From contig JAJEBV010000021.1 of assembly GCA_022822365.1 (NCBI GenBank), positions 93,531-157,530 of the forward strand: a stretch of DNA of 64,000 nucleotides, written 5' to 3'. Shown in pieces: positions 33,299-40,846 of this stretch (positions are counted from its first letter, which is position 1; each line of letters begins with the position of its first letter). The stretch comes from Thermoanaerobaculia bacterium. GTDB lineage: Bacteria; Acidobacteriota; Thermoanaerobaculia; Multivoradales; Multivoraceae. A program made the position numbers and the translations under genes. Under the pieces are notes generated by a model. The model had not been told where the DNA came from. It ran no database searches and saw only the letters and a list, made by a program, of their open reading frames with translations.

Positions 33299-34362
33299 TC
33301 GAAGAAGACCTCGGCGATCGCAATGCCGCTCTCGCCGGCGACCGCGTAGAGCAGGAAGACGCGGCCGTCCTCCTCGTAGATCGCCGGGTCGCGCAACTGG
33401 TTCACGTGCCCGTAGGCGGTGCTGCGCACCGACGGCTCGAGCGGCGCGTCGGCGCCTTCCCAGTCACGCTCGGGGCGCAGGACCTCGACCGGTTCGGTCT
33501 CCGTCCAGTCCATCCAGTCGCCGGAAAGATCGATGCTGTTGAGCAGGATCCGCTCCGGCGCCTCGCCGACCTGGGTCCAGAACACCCACAGGGTGTCGCC
33601 GCGGAGCAGCACGGCCGAGTGGCGCATGTCCGGGTTGAACAGCAGCGGACCCTCTTCGAAGTTCGTGAAACCGTCCGCCGAGCGGTAGAACCGGCCCGGC
33701 ATGGCGAGCGAGTAGGTCCAGCCGCCGTAGTGGAAGATGCGCATGTAGGTGCGGCCGAGGACCTGCGGCTGGGCCTCGAAGTGGATGCCGTCGGCCGACG
33801 TGGCGACCCGCGAGATCTGGCGGCCAACATCCTCCAGGCCGTGGAAGTACATGACGATCCGCTGGTTCTCATCATCGACATGCACGTCGGGCGACGCGAT
33901 GTGGGTCGCCGTGATCTCCTTCTGGATGTCGTGGGAGAGCTTCAGGCCGCGGCGCTCCTCCCACTCGGCGACCATCTCGGGGGTCACCTCCGGCGGCTTG
34001 ACCAGAAAGTGGGAGTCCTCGATCTGCAGACTGCCGGGAACGTGGACCGACCACGGCCCGAGCAGGTCGTCCGCGTAGGCGAGCCGGATGTAGTGGCCCT
34101 TGTGGTCAGCGAAGTAGAGGTAGTAGCGGCCGAGCGGGTCGGCGACCCAGTCGGGCACGCGGATCAGCGACGGTCCCTGGATGTTCTCGCCGATGCTCGG
34201 ATCGAGCTCCGGGCCGATGATCGGGGCGTCGAGGAGGCGTTCGACGCGGATGGAGGGCGCGTCGTCGGACCCGGGCTCGGCCTCGGTGGCCGGTTCGGGA
34301 TCGGGGGCGGTGCAGGCGAGGGCGGTGAGGCAGAACACGAAGACGAGCGGTCCTGTTCTCAT
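33295..34362 (-). CDS. GH43/DUF377-like five-bladed propeller lipoprotein
   Basis: A 355-residue secreted protein starting at ATG 34362, with a lipobox (LTALAC). The mature part looks like a five-bladed beta-propeller of the glycoside hydrolase 43/130-like class: ENIQGPSLIRVPDWV, GRYYLYFADHKGHYIRLAYADDLLGPW, IASPDVHVDDENQRIVMYFHG, TAYGHVNQLRDPAIYEEDGRVFLLY. Acidic residues typical of GH43 active sites are present, but I cannot assign catalytic residues with confidence. It could be a glycosidase for periplasmic oligosaccharides or a non-catalytic propeller. It is translationally coupled to the amidohydrolase downstream. Confidence 0.72.
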   Translation of the reverse strand: MRTGPLVFVFCLTALACTAPDPEPATEAEPGSDDAPSIRVERLLDAPIIGPELDPSIGENIQGPSLIRVPDWVADPLGRYYLYFADHKGHYIRLAYADDLLGPWSVHVPGSLQIEDSHFLVKPPEVTPEMVAEWEERRGLKLSHDIQKEITATHIASPDVHVDDENQRIVMYFHGLEDVGRQISRVATSADGIHFEAQPQVLGRTYMRIFHYGGWTYSLAMPGRFYRSADGFTNFEEGPLLFNPDMRHSAVLLRGDTLWVFWTQVGEAPERILLNSIDLSGDWMDWTETEPVEVLRPERDWEGADAPLEPSVRSTAYGHVNQLRDPAIYEEDGRVFLLYAVAGESGIAIAEVFFE

Positions 34363-34399
34363 TGGGCTTTCCGGGAGCTTGAAGAGATCATCAGGCTCT

Positions 34400-34405
34400 A
34401 TGCTA
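34400..34405 (-). promoter_or_regulatory. Putative -10 box of the GH43-like/amidohydrolase unit
   Basis: TAGCAT on the minus strand, 37 bp before the ATG at 34362. A GGAAAG Shine-Dalgarno lies in the leader. The intergenic repeat at 34420-34474 begins just upstream. Confidence 0.35.
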
Positions 34406-34419
34406 GTGGCAGTTTCGGG

Positions 34420-34474
34420 CTCGCCGCTTCGCGGCATCGCGCCTGATGCGGACCAGAAGGTCCGCGCACCCAGA
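34420..34474. repeat. Intergenic palindromic repeat, diverged copy
   Basis: TCGCCGCTTCGCGGC (module A) is followed by a diverged module C (GCGGACCAGAAGGTCCGCGC) and ACCCAG; module B is lost. It lies between the divergent GH43-like and PQQ dehydrogenase genes. The changes in module C are compensatory (GACC/GGTC), so the hairpin is retained. Confidence 0.6.
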
Positions 34475-34483
34475 GCACCGCCG

Positions 34484-36505
34484 TTGCGCCATCCACTTCT
34501 CTACTGCACGCGTGGGGTCCTCGCTTCGGGCGAAGGGATCGCAGCTCGGACAGTCGCGCTGGCGACGTTCGGCGCGTTCCTCTTGGGCGCCTCCGCGGGC
34601 GCCCAGTACGGCGCGGCCAACGGCGAATGGCGCCACCACGGCGGGGACGACGGCTTCACCCGCTACACGGCGCTCGACCAGATCGACGGCTCGAACTTCG
34701 CCCGGCTCGAGCCTGCGTGGAAGTGGGCGTCCGCCGATTCGCGGATCGAGGCGAACTCGCCCTACCGGCGGCAGGTGTTCCGGTCGTCGCCCCTGGTCAT
34801 CGACGGCCGGCTCTACATCCCCACCGAGCTGAGCCAGGTCGCGGCGCTCGACGCGGCCACCGGCGAGGAACTCTGGGTCTACGACCCGAAGAGCTACGAA
34901 CGCGGCAAGCCGGCACAGAACAACTACTACACCCGCGGCCTCGAGTACTGGACCGACGGCGAGCGGGAACGGCTGTTCCTCGCCACGATCGGCAAGCAGC
35001 TCATCTCGATCAATCCGGCCACGGGCCTTCCCGACCGCGCTTTCGGCGAGGACGGTGTGGTCGAGCTCTCCCGGAACCTCGGCCGCGAGAACATCACGCT
35101 CCGCAACATCAGCCACGGCCAGCCGGTGATCGTGGTGGGCGACACGATCGTCGTCGGCTCGCGCATCTACGACTTCCCGCTCCAGAACAACAACCCGCCG
35201 GGCCACGTCCGCGGCTACGACGTACTCAGCGGTGAGTTCAAGTGGCGCTTCCACACGATCCCCCAGGAGGGCGAAGAGTTCGTCGAGACCTGGGAGAACG
35301 ACTCCTGGAAGACGACCGGCAACACGAACGTCTGGGCGCCGATGACGGCCGACCAGGAGCTGGGCTACGTCTACCTGGCGACCAGCACGCCGACCAGCGA
35401 CTACTACGGCGGCCTGCGGCACGGCGACAACGTGTACTCCGAGAGCCTGATCTGCGTCGACGCCGCGACCGGCGAACGGGTCTGGCACTTCCAGACAGTC
35501 CACCATGGCGTCTGGGACTACGACATCGCCTCGGCGCCGAACCTGATCGACATCGTCGTCCAGGGGAAGCTGATCAAGGCGGTCGCCCAGGTCTCGAAGA
35601 CCGCCTTCACCTACGTCTTCGACCGGGCGACCGGCGAGCAGGTGTGGCCGATCGAGGAGCGGCCCGTCCCCTGGGAGAGCACGGTGCCGGGCGAGAAGAT
35701 GTCGAGGACCCAGCCCTTCCCGACGAAGCCGCCGGCCTTCGACCGCCAGGGAGTCAGCGAGGACGACCTGATCGACTTCACGCCGGAACTGCGGGCCGAG
35801 GCGCTCGAACTCGCCGAGAAGTTCATCCTCGGACCGATGTTCATGCCGCTGATCCGCCGCGGCGAGGGAGGCAAGGAGGCGATCCTGGCCGTGCCCGGCG
35901 CGGGCGGCGGCGCCAACCACCCGGGGGCCGCGGCCGATCCCGAGACCGGGATGCTCTACGTGCAGTCCTCGACGCGACCCTCCGGGATGGCCCTCGTCGA
36001 ACCGGACGGCGCGCGGAGTTTCTGGCCCTACGTCCTCGATCGCGTCTCCACCGCGGGACCGCGGGGACTGCCGTTGCTCAAGCCGCCGTACCGGCGGATC
36101 ACCGCGATCGACCTGAACCGCGGCGACATCGCCTGGCAGGTGCCGCTCGGGGACGGACCGCGCAACCACCCGGCGATCCGGCACCTCGACCTGGGGCCGC
36201 TGGGCGGCGGCTCGTCGAGCGCGGTGACGGAGGGCGGAATCCTGGTCACGAAGACGCTGGTCGTCACGCATGCCGCCCGCTTCGAGGTCTACAACGACCG
36301 CTCGACGGTGCTCGGCAGTGCGCTTCAGGCCTACGACAAGTTCACCGGCGAGCTGCTGGCCGAAGTGCTCACCGACCGCGCCCTGCACGGCGCTCCGGTC
36401 AGCTACATGCAGGACGGGCGGCAGTACATCGCCGTCACCGGCGGCGGCATGACCCAGCCGGCGGAGCTGATCGCGTTCGCCCTGCCCGAGAGCGAGACGC
36501 CGTAG
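34484..36505 (+). CDS. PQQ-dependent dehydrogenase, glucose/alcohol type
   Basis: An exported quinoprotein of about 673 residues with an eight-bladed PQQ propeller: GEWRHHGGDDGFTRYTALDQ at the start, repeated blade motifs (AATGEELWVYD, GYVYLATSTPTSDYYGG, TGERVWHFQTVHHGVWDYD) and GPRNHPAIRHL near the end. The protein resembles quinoprotein glucose dehydrogenases; there is no cytochrome c domain and no membrane region besides the signal peptide (TVALATFGAFLLGASAGAQ). The start is unresolved. No ATG or GTG is suitably placed; TTG 34484 is the best in-frame candidate but has no Shine-Dalgarno. The next gene follows by 19 bp. Confidence 0.83.
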   Translation: MRHPLLYCTRGVLASGEGIAARTVALATFGAFLLGASAGAQYGAANGEWRHHGGDDGFTRYTALDQIDGSNFARLEPAWKWASADSRIEANSPYRRQVFRSSPLVIDGRLYIPTELSQVAALDAATGEELWVYDPKSYERGKPAQNNYYTRGLEYWTDGERERLFLATIGKQLISINPATGLPDRAFGEDGVVELSRNLGRENITLRNISHGQPVIVVGDTIVVGSRIYDFPLQNNNPPGHVRGYDVLSGEFKWRFHTIPQEGEEFVETWENDSWKTTGNTNVWAPMTADQELGYVYLATSTPTSDYYGGLRHGDNVYSESLICVDAATGERVWHFQTVHHGVWDYDIASAPNLIDIVVQGKLIKAVAQVSKTAFTYVFDRATGEQVWPIEERPVPWESTVPGEKMSRTQPFPTKPPAFDRQGVSEDDLIDFTPELRAEALELAEKFILGPMFMPLIRRGEGGKEAILAVPGAGGGANHPGAAADPETGMLYVQSSTRPSGMALVEPDGARSFWPYVLDRVSTAGPRGLPLLKPPYRRITAIDLNRGDIAWQVPLGDGPRNHPAIRHLDLGPLGGGSSSAVTEGGILVTKTLVVTHAARFEVYNDRSTVLGSALQAYDKFTGELLAEVLTDRALHGAPVSYMQDGRQYIAVTGGGMTQPAELIAFALPESETP

Positions 36506-36524
36506 CCGACAGGAGGAACAGCCA

Positions 36525-37553
36525 GTGCGAACCCATCTCCTTCCCGCCGCCGTCATCCTCGCTCTGTCCGCTCCGACCGTCGCCCAGGACGACATCCCCC
36601 GCACGGCGAGCGGCAGGCCGGACCTCTCCGGCACCTACGACATCGCCACCCGCACGCCCATGATGCGCGATCCGAAGTACGGCGAAGACCTCTACATGAG
36701 CGCCGAGGACGCCCACCGGATCGCGGCCGCCACCGAAGCGACGAAGGTCGAAGCCGACATCCCCAGCGATCCGAACCGCGAGGCGCCCCCCGTCGGCGGC
36801 GACGGCCACCGCAGCAACATCGGCGGCCACAACCAGTTCTGGTTCGACTTCGGCACGATTCCCTTCCGGGTCGACGGCAAGTACCGCAACTCGATCATCA
36901 CGGACCCGCCCGATGGCCGGCTGCCGCCCAAGACGGAACGCGGCCAGGCGCTCACGCCGCGCGGCCTCGGCGCGTACAACCGGAATCCGGGCGGCGCCTG
37001 GTGGCTCGAAAGCGGCGAGAACCTCTACGACGAACCGGAAGTCCAGACCCTCGGCACCCGCTGCCTCTACGCCGGCGGCCCCACGGTGCCCGTCCGGCCG
37101 TCGGCCTACAACAACCTGAAGACGATCACCCAGACCGACACCCACGTGGCGATCCACGTCGAGTGGATGCACTGGACGCGGATCGTGCGCCTCGACTCCG
37201 AGCACGCCCCGCCCGAGTACCGGTCGTTCGGCGGCGACTCGATCGGCTGGTGGGAAGACGACACCCTGGTCGTCGAGACGACGAACTTCCTGCGGGCGCC
37301 GCACGTGGCGCACGACGGCCTGAAGGTGACCGAGCGTTTCCGGCGCATCGACGCAGACACGCTCTTCTACGAGTTCACGGTCGAGGACTCCGACTACACC
37401 GCGCCGTACACCGGCTCCCTGCCCTGGCCCCGCACCGACCAGCGGCTCTACGAGTACGCCTGCCACGAGGGCAACTACTCGATGGGGAACATGCTCCGCG
37501 GCGCCCGGCTGCTGGAGCAGGAAGCGCGCGAGGAGCGACGCGAGGGCGGCTGA
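36525..37553 (+). CDS. Secreted protein of the 'RPDLSGTY' family, function unknown
   Basis: 342 residues from GTG 36525, which has a perfect AGGAGG upstream. A signal peptide (RTHLLPAAVILALSAPTVAQ) is followed by the motif TASGRPDLSGTYD. Homologous features occur in the truncated gene at 63714 (GDPDLQGIWDF), so this is a paralogous family. Other conserved-looking parts are WTRIVRLDSEHAP, GDSIGWWEDDTLVVETTNF and RFRRIDADTLFYEFTVED. Proteins of this kind are abundant in Acidobacteriota-like genomes beside PQQ dehydrogenases; no activity is known to me. It probably shares an operon with the upstream dehydrogenase. Confidence 0.8.
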   Translation: MRTHLLPAAVILALSAPTVAQDDIPRTASGRPDLSGTYDIATRTPMMRDPKYGEDLYMSAEDAHRIAAATEATKVEADIPSDPNREAPPVGGDGHRSNIGGHNQFWFDFGTIPFRVDGKYRNSIITDPPDGRLPPKTERGQALTPRGLGAYNRNPGGAWWLESGENLYDEPEVQTLGTRCLYAGGPTVPVRPSAYNNLKTITQTDTHVAIHVEWMHWTRIVRLDSEHAPPEYRSFGGDSIGWWEDDTLVVETTNFLRAPHVAHDGLKVTERFRRIDADTLFYEFTVEDSDYTAPYTGSLPWPRTDQRLYEYACHEGNYSMGNMLRGARLLEQEAREERREGG

Positions 37554-37582
37554 TACCCTCCCTCCGGCCCAGCCAACAGACC

Positions 37583-37598
37583 GGCGCTTCCGAAGCGC
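37583..37598. terminator. Hairpin after the PQQ dehydrogenase unit
   Basis: GGCGCTTCCGAAGCGCC forms an 8-bp perfect stem 30 bp after the stop at 37553. There is no T-run, so a factor-independent terminator is not certain. It may be a simple attenuating or stabilising hairpin before the Nramp gene. Confidence 0.35.
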
Positions 37599-37670
37599 CC
37601 CTCGACGCTCCGGAAGCTCCTTCTGGCTAACCAGGTACTCGATCCGTACACCGTCCGCCACGGCGAGGCC

Positions 37671-39017
37671 GTGGCCCCGCCGGCGAGCTTCCGGGAGCGC
37701 CTGAAGTACCTCGGACCGAGCCTGATCGTCACCGGCGCCGTGATCGGCTCGGGCGAGCTGGTGCTGACGACGAGCCTCGGCGCGGTCGCCGGCTTCACCC
37801 TGCTCTGGTGGATGCTCCTCTCCTGCTGGTGCAAGTCACTCGTGCAGGCGGAGATGGCCCGCTACACGATCGAGTCGGGCGACACCTACCTGCGAGCGAT
37901 GAACCGGCTGCCGGGGCGGATCTGGAGGATCTCCTGGCCGATCTGGCTGGGCATCATCGCCTACGTCCCCGGCACGATGGGGCTGGGCGGCATCATCGGC
38001 GGCGCCGGCCAGTCGATGTCCTTCCTGGCGTCGCTGGCGAACGTCGAACTCGACGGCGTTCTCTGCACCGGCCTGATCGCCGTCGTCTGCTCGATCATCC
38101 TGGGCACCGGCTCCTACAAGTGGCTGGAACGGGTCATGCTGCCCCTGGTGCTCGCCTTCACGTTCTGCACCCTGGTCTGCCTGATCGCGATGCAGTTCAC
38201 GGAGTTCCGCACGTCGCCCGCCGAGATCCTCGGCGGCATGAAGCCGGACATGACGCTCTTCGTCGTCGTCGCGGCCCTGGCCCTCTCCGCGTACGGCTAC
38301 ACCGGCACGACCTCCGGCGACATCTCGTCTTACACGTACTGGTGCATCGAGAAGGGCTATCCGAGCCTGCTCGGCTCCGACCGAAGCGACCCGAACTGGG
38401 AGTCCCACGCCCGCGGCTGGATGCGGGTGCTCCACACGGACGTCTGGCTCGCCCTGCTCATCGTCACCTGCGCCACGATCCCTTACTACATCCTCGGCGC
38501 CGGGGTGCTGAACAAGATGGGGCTGACGCCGGAGGGGAACGACGAGACGATCGGCGCCCTCTCGAACATCTTCACCCAGACCCTTGGCCTCTGGGCGGTG
38601 TGGATCTTCGCCATCGGCGCCTTCTGCATCCTCTTCTCGACGGTGCTCTCCGGCGCCGGCGGCGGCGGCCGCTCGATCCCGGACTACCTGATGGAGATGG
38701 GCCTGATCGAGCGCTCCAACCTGGCGCTGCGCAAGAAGATCATCCGCGGCTACCTGGTCTGCCTGCCGCTGGCCGCCTTCGGGATCTACTACTTCGTTAC
38801 CGACTTCGTCATCCTGATCATGGTCGGCGGCCTGACCTCGGCGATCTTCCTGCCGATTCAGGCCGGCGCCACGCTGTGGCTGCAGCGGACGCGGATGGAT
38901 CCGCGGATCAGGCCCCGCCGGCTGACCTACATCGGTCTCTGGGTCGTGTTCGCGTTCGAGGCCGCGATGGCGCTGCTGGTCATCCGCTACGTGGTCCTGG
39001 CGCCGTACTTCAACTGA
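37671..39017 (+). CDS. Nramp-family divalent metal transporter
   Basis: At least 448 residues with about 11-12 membrane helices, in the Nramp-related branch often annotated as a divalent metal or unknown-substrate transporter. The first helix has LGPSLIVTGAVIGSGELVLTT, where canonical Nramp has the DPGN metal motif; here GAVIGSGE replaces it, so the substrate may not be Mn or Fe. GTG 37671 is the canonical start, but the frame upstream encodes ANQVLDPYTVRHGEAV, which looks like a real N-terminus. A CTG at 37623 with GGAAG 6 bp upstream is therefore a serious alternative. An intergenic repeat follows the stop. Confidence 0.85.
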   Translation: MAPPASFRERLKYLGPSLIVTGAVIGSGELVLTTSLGAVAGFTLLWWMLLSCWCKSLVQAEMARYTIESGDTYLRAMNRLPGRIWRISWPIWLGIIAYVPGTMGLGGIIGGAGQSMSFLASLANVELDGVLCTGLIAVVCSIILGTGSYKWLERVMLPLVLAFTFCTLVCLIAMQFTEFRTSPAEILGGMKPDMTLFVVVAALALSAYGYTGTTSGDISSYTYWCIEKGYPSLLGSDRSDPNWESHARGWMRVLHTDVWLALLIVTCATIPYYILGAGVLNKMGLTPEGNDETIGALSNIFTQTLGLWAVWIFAIGAFCILFSTVLSGAGGGGRSIPDYLMEMGLIERSNLALRKKIIRGYLVCLPLAAFGIYYFVTDFVILIMVGGLTSAIFLPIQAGATLWLQRTRMDPRIRPRRLTYIGLWVVFAFEAAMALLVIRYVVLAPYFN

Positions 39018-39021
39018 AGAC

Positions 39022-39104
39022 ACTGGGTGCGCCGGCTGGGTGCGCGGGTCTTCTGACCCGCTGCCGCCGAAGGCGGCCAGGAACGCCCGCCGCGAAGCGG
39101 CGAC
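39022..39104. repeat. Intergenic palindromic repeat with duplicated end
   Basis: The CTGGGTGCGC end is present twice in tandem, followed by module C (GCGGGTCTTCTGACCCGC), module B (TGCCGCCGAAGGCGGCC) and module A (GCCCGCCGCGAAGCGGCGAC). It lies between the Nramp stop and the DUF3500 promoter, both on the plus strand. Confidence 0.75.
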
Positions 39105-39119
39105 AATTCCGCCTGCCGT

Positions 39120-39125
39120 TACGAT
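39120..39125 (+). promoter_or_regulatory. Putative -10 box of the DUF3500 gene (near-leaderless)
   Basis: TACGAT ends 9 bp before the ATG at 39135; the intervening TCCACCAAC has no Shine-Dalgarno. The hexamer and spacing are the same as at the MT-A70 gene. Confidence 0.5.
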
Positions 39126-39134
39126 TCCACCAAC

Positions 39135-40319
39135 ATGCTCCGCTGCACCCTGGCCACGACCCTCGCCCTCCTCACAACCACCACGGCGCTTGCCCAGCCC
39201 AGCGGCGACCGCGCCGACCGGATGCGCGAACGCAGCCGGCAGATCGACGCCCGCCTCGCCGATGATCCCTACGTCGGCATCCACGGCAGCTCCGGCATCC
39301 AGCGCGGGCTGTTCAGGATCGAGTCGACCGGAGTGTCGACCGAGCCGGTCCGCATGGCCGCCGAGGCGTTCCTGGCATCGCTGACCAAGGACCAGCGCGC
39401 CAGGACGATGTTCCCCGTCGACGACGACGAGTGGCGCAAGTGGATGAACCAGCACTTCTACGTGCGCCAGGGCGTCGGCTTCGACGAGATGGACGAGGCC
39501 CAGCGCGAGGCCGCCTTCGGCCTGATGCGCGCGTCGCTCAGCGCGGACGGACTCAAGCTGAGCCGCGACATCATGAACCTCAACCGCACCCTGGGCGAAC
39601 TGAACGGCGACAACTTCGCCGAGTACAACGAGTGGCTCTACTGGATCACCGTGATGGGCGAGCCCTCCGCCGACCAGCCCTGGGGCTGGCAGGTCGACGG
39701 CCATCACCTGATCATCAACTACTTCGTGCTCGGCGACCAGGTCGTCATGACGCCGCTGTTCGTCGGCTCCGAGCCGGTGATCGCCGAGTCCGGCAAGTTC
39801 AAGGGCACGGCGATCATGCAGCGGGAGCAGGACCAGGGACTCGCGCTGATCCGCTCTCTCTCCGCCGAGCAGCGGGCGAAGGCGATCATCGAGACCTCGA
39901 AGGAAGGCAACGACAACCTCGGCGAGGCCTTCAGCGACAACATCGTCCTCGACTACGCAGGCGTTCCCGCCGCCGAGCTGTCAACCGATGCCAGGAAGCG
40001 ACTGCTCGACCTGATCGGGATCTACGTCCACAACATGCGGGAAGGCCACGCCAGGGTGCGGATGGCGGAGGTCGAGGCCCACCTCGACGAGACCCGCTTC
40101 GCCTGGATCGGAGGCACCGGCGACGACGCGGTCTTCTACTATCGCATCCACAGCCCGGTCATCCTGATCGAGTTCGACCACCAGCGGCCCGTCGGTATCC
40201 GGCACCTCGTCGAGGGCCGCGCGCCCATCCGCCAGCACATCCACGCCGTGGTGCGGACGCCGAACGGCAACGACTACGGCAAGGACCTGCTACGGCAGCA
40301 CTACGAGCGGGAGCACTAG
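39135..40319 (+). CDS. Secreted DUF3500 family protein
   Basis: 394 residues with a signal peptide ([21 protein letters not shown]). The DUF3500 hallmarks are visible: [20 protein letters not shown] with [40 protein letters not shown], and [28 protein letters not shown] followed by [19 protein letters not shown]. Proteins of the family are exported; no reaction is established, although the conserved His and Asp/Glu residues suggest a metal-binding or hydrolytic role. Monocistronic, bounded by intergenic repeats on both sides. Confidence 0.88.
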   Translation: MLRCTLATTLALLTTTTALAQPSGDRADRMRERSRQIDARLADDPYVGIHGSSGIQRGLFRIESTGVSTEPVRMAAEAFLASLTKDQRARTMFPVDDDEWRKWMNQHFYVRQGVGFDEMDEAQREAAFGLMRASLSADGLKLSRDIMNLNRTLGELNGDNFAEYNEWLYWITVMGEPSADQPWGWQVDGHHLIINYFVLGDQVVMTPLFVGSEPVIAESGKFKGTAIMQREQDQGLALIRSLSAEQRAKAIIETSKEGNDNLGEAFSDNIVLDYAGVPAAELSTDARKRLLDLIGIYVHNMREGHARVRMAEVEAHLDETRFAWIGGTGDDAVFYYRIHSPVILIEFDHQRPVGIRHLVEGRAPIRQHIHAVVRTPNGNDYGKDLLRQHYEREH

Positions 40320-40320
40320 G

Positions 40321-40389
40321 GTCGCCGCTTCGCGGCGCGATTCGCTGGCCGCCTGCGGCGGCGGCGGGTCAGAAGACCCGCGCACCCAG
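40321..40389. repeat. Intergenic palindromic repeat between convergent genes
   Basis: A full copy: module A (GTCGCCGCTTCGCGGCGCGA), module B (GGCCGCCTGCGGCGGC), module C (GCGGGTCAGAAGACCCGC) and the GCACCCAG end. It starts directly after the DUF3500 stop codon and ends 19 bp from the MerC-like stop. Confidence 0.78.
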
Positions 40390-40408
40390 TGTTTACCGCT
40401 TCCCGGCG

Positions 40409-40837
40409 TCAGCCTGCCTGGTTCGCCTGCTCCTCCTCGGCGCACATGGCGCACCAGGCAGCGTTGCAGACGCGGGCGCTCAGCACCATGGCGGCTGCGA
40501 TCGTCAGGCTGCCGGCGGACGACGTCAACGTCTCGGGCAACGGCTCGAGCAAACCGGCCAGGGAGGCCCCCCAAAGCGCCGCTCCCCCGGCAAACGTGAG
40601 CGTCACGGGCGTGCTCCTGCGGGCCGGACCGATGAGAAGGATCGCCGCACCGAGAAGAACGGTCCCGGCCCAGGCGGCCCGTTCGACGCCTTCGGAGAGC
40701 GCGAGCGCGGGCGCCGCCACGACCAGGACCGGCGTGAGCGCGCAGTGCAGGCCGCACAGGGCCGCGGCGCACGCCGCCAGCCGCGAACCGGAAACCAGGT
40801 ACGGGCTTGACGGAACGGTTGCGACAGAGTCCTTCAT
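40409..40837 (-). CDS. MerC-like small membrane protein
   Basis: 142 residues with four membrane segments. The first helix contains the MerC-like cysteine pair CGLHCALTPVL, which in MerC binds mercuric ions for uptake. A second cysteine cluster lies at the C-terminus (CNAAWCAMCAEEE). There is no mer operon here, so general heavy-metal or thiol handling is more likely than mercury resistance. It starts 9 bp after the stop of the propeller-PHP gene; a TAGAGT box overlaps that stop and ends 11 bp before the ATG, giving a possible separate promoter. Confidence 0.75.
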   Translation of the reverse strand: MKDSVATVPSSPYLVSGSRLAACAAALCGLHCALTPVLVVAAPALALSEGVERAAWAGTVLLGAAILLIGPARRSTPVTLTFAGGAALWGASLAGLLEPLPETLTSSAGSLTIAAAMVLSARVCNAAWCAMCAEEEQANQAG

Positions 40838-40846
40838 GACGACGGT

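Noticed and set aside
34403..36634. Long minus-strand frame opposite the PQQ dehydrogenase
   Set aside because: Antisense shadow of a quinoprotein gene; the translation is low-complexity and unlike any family.
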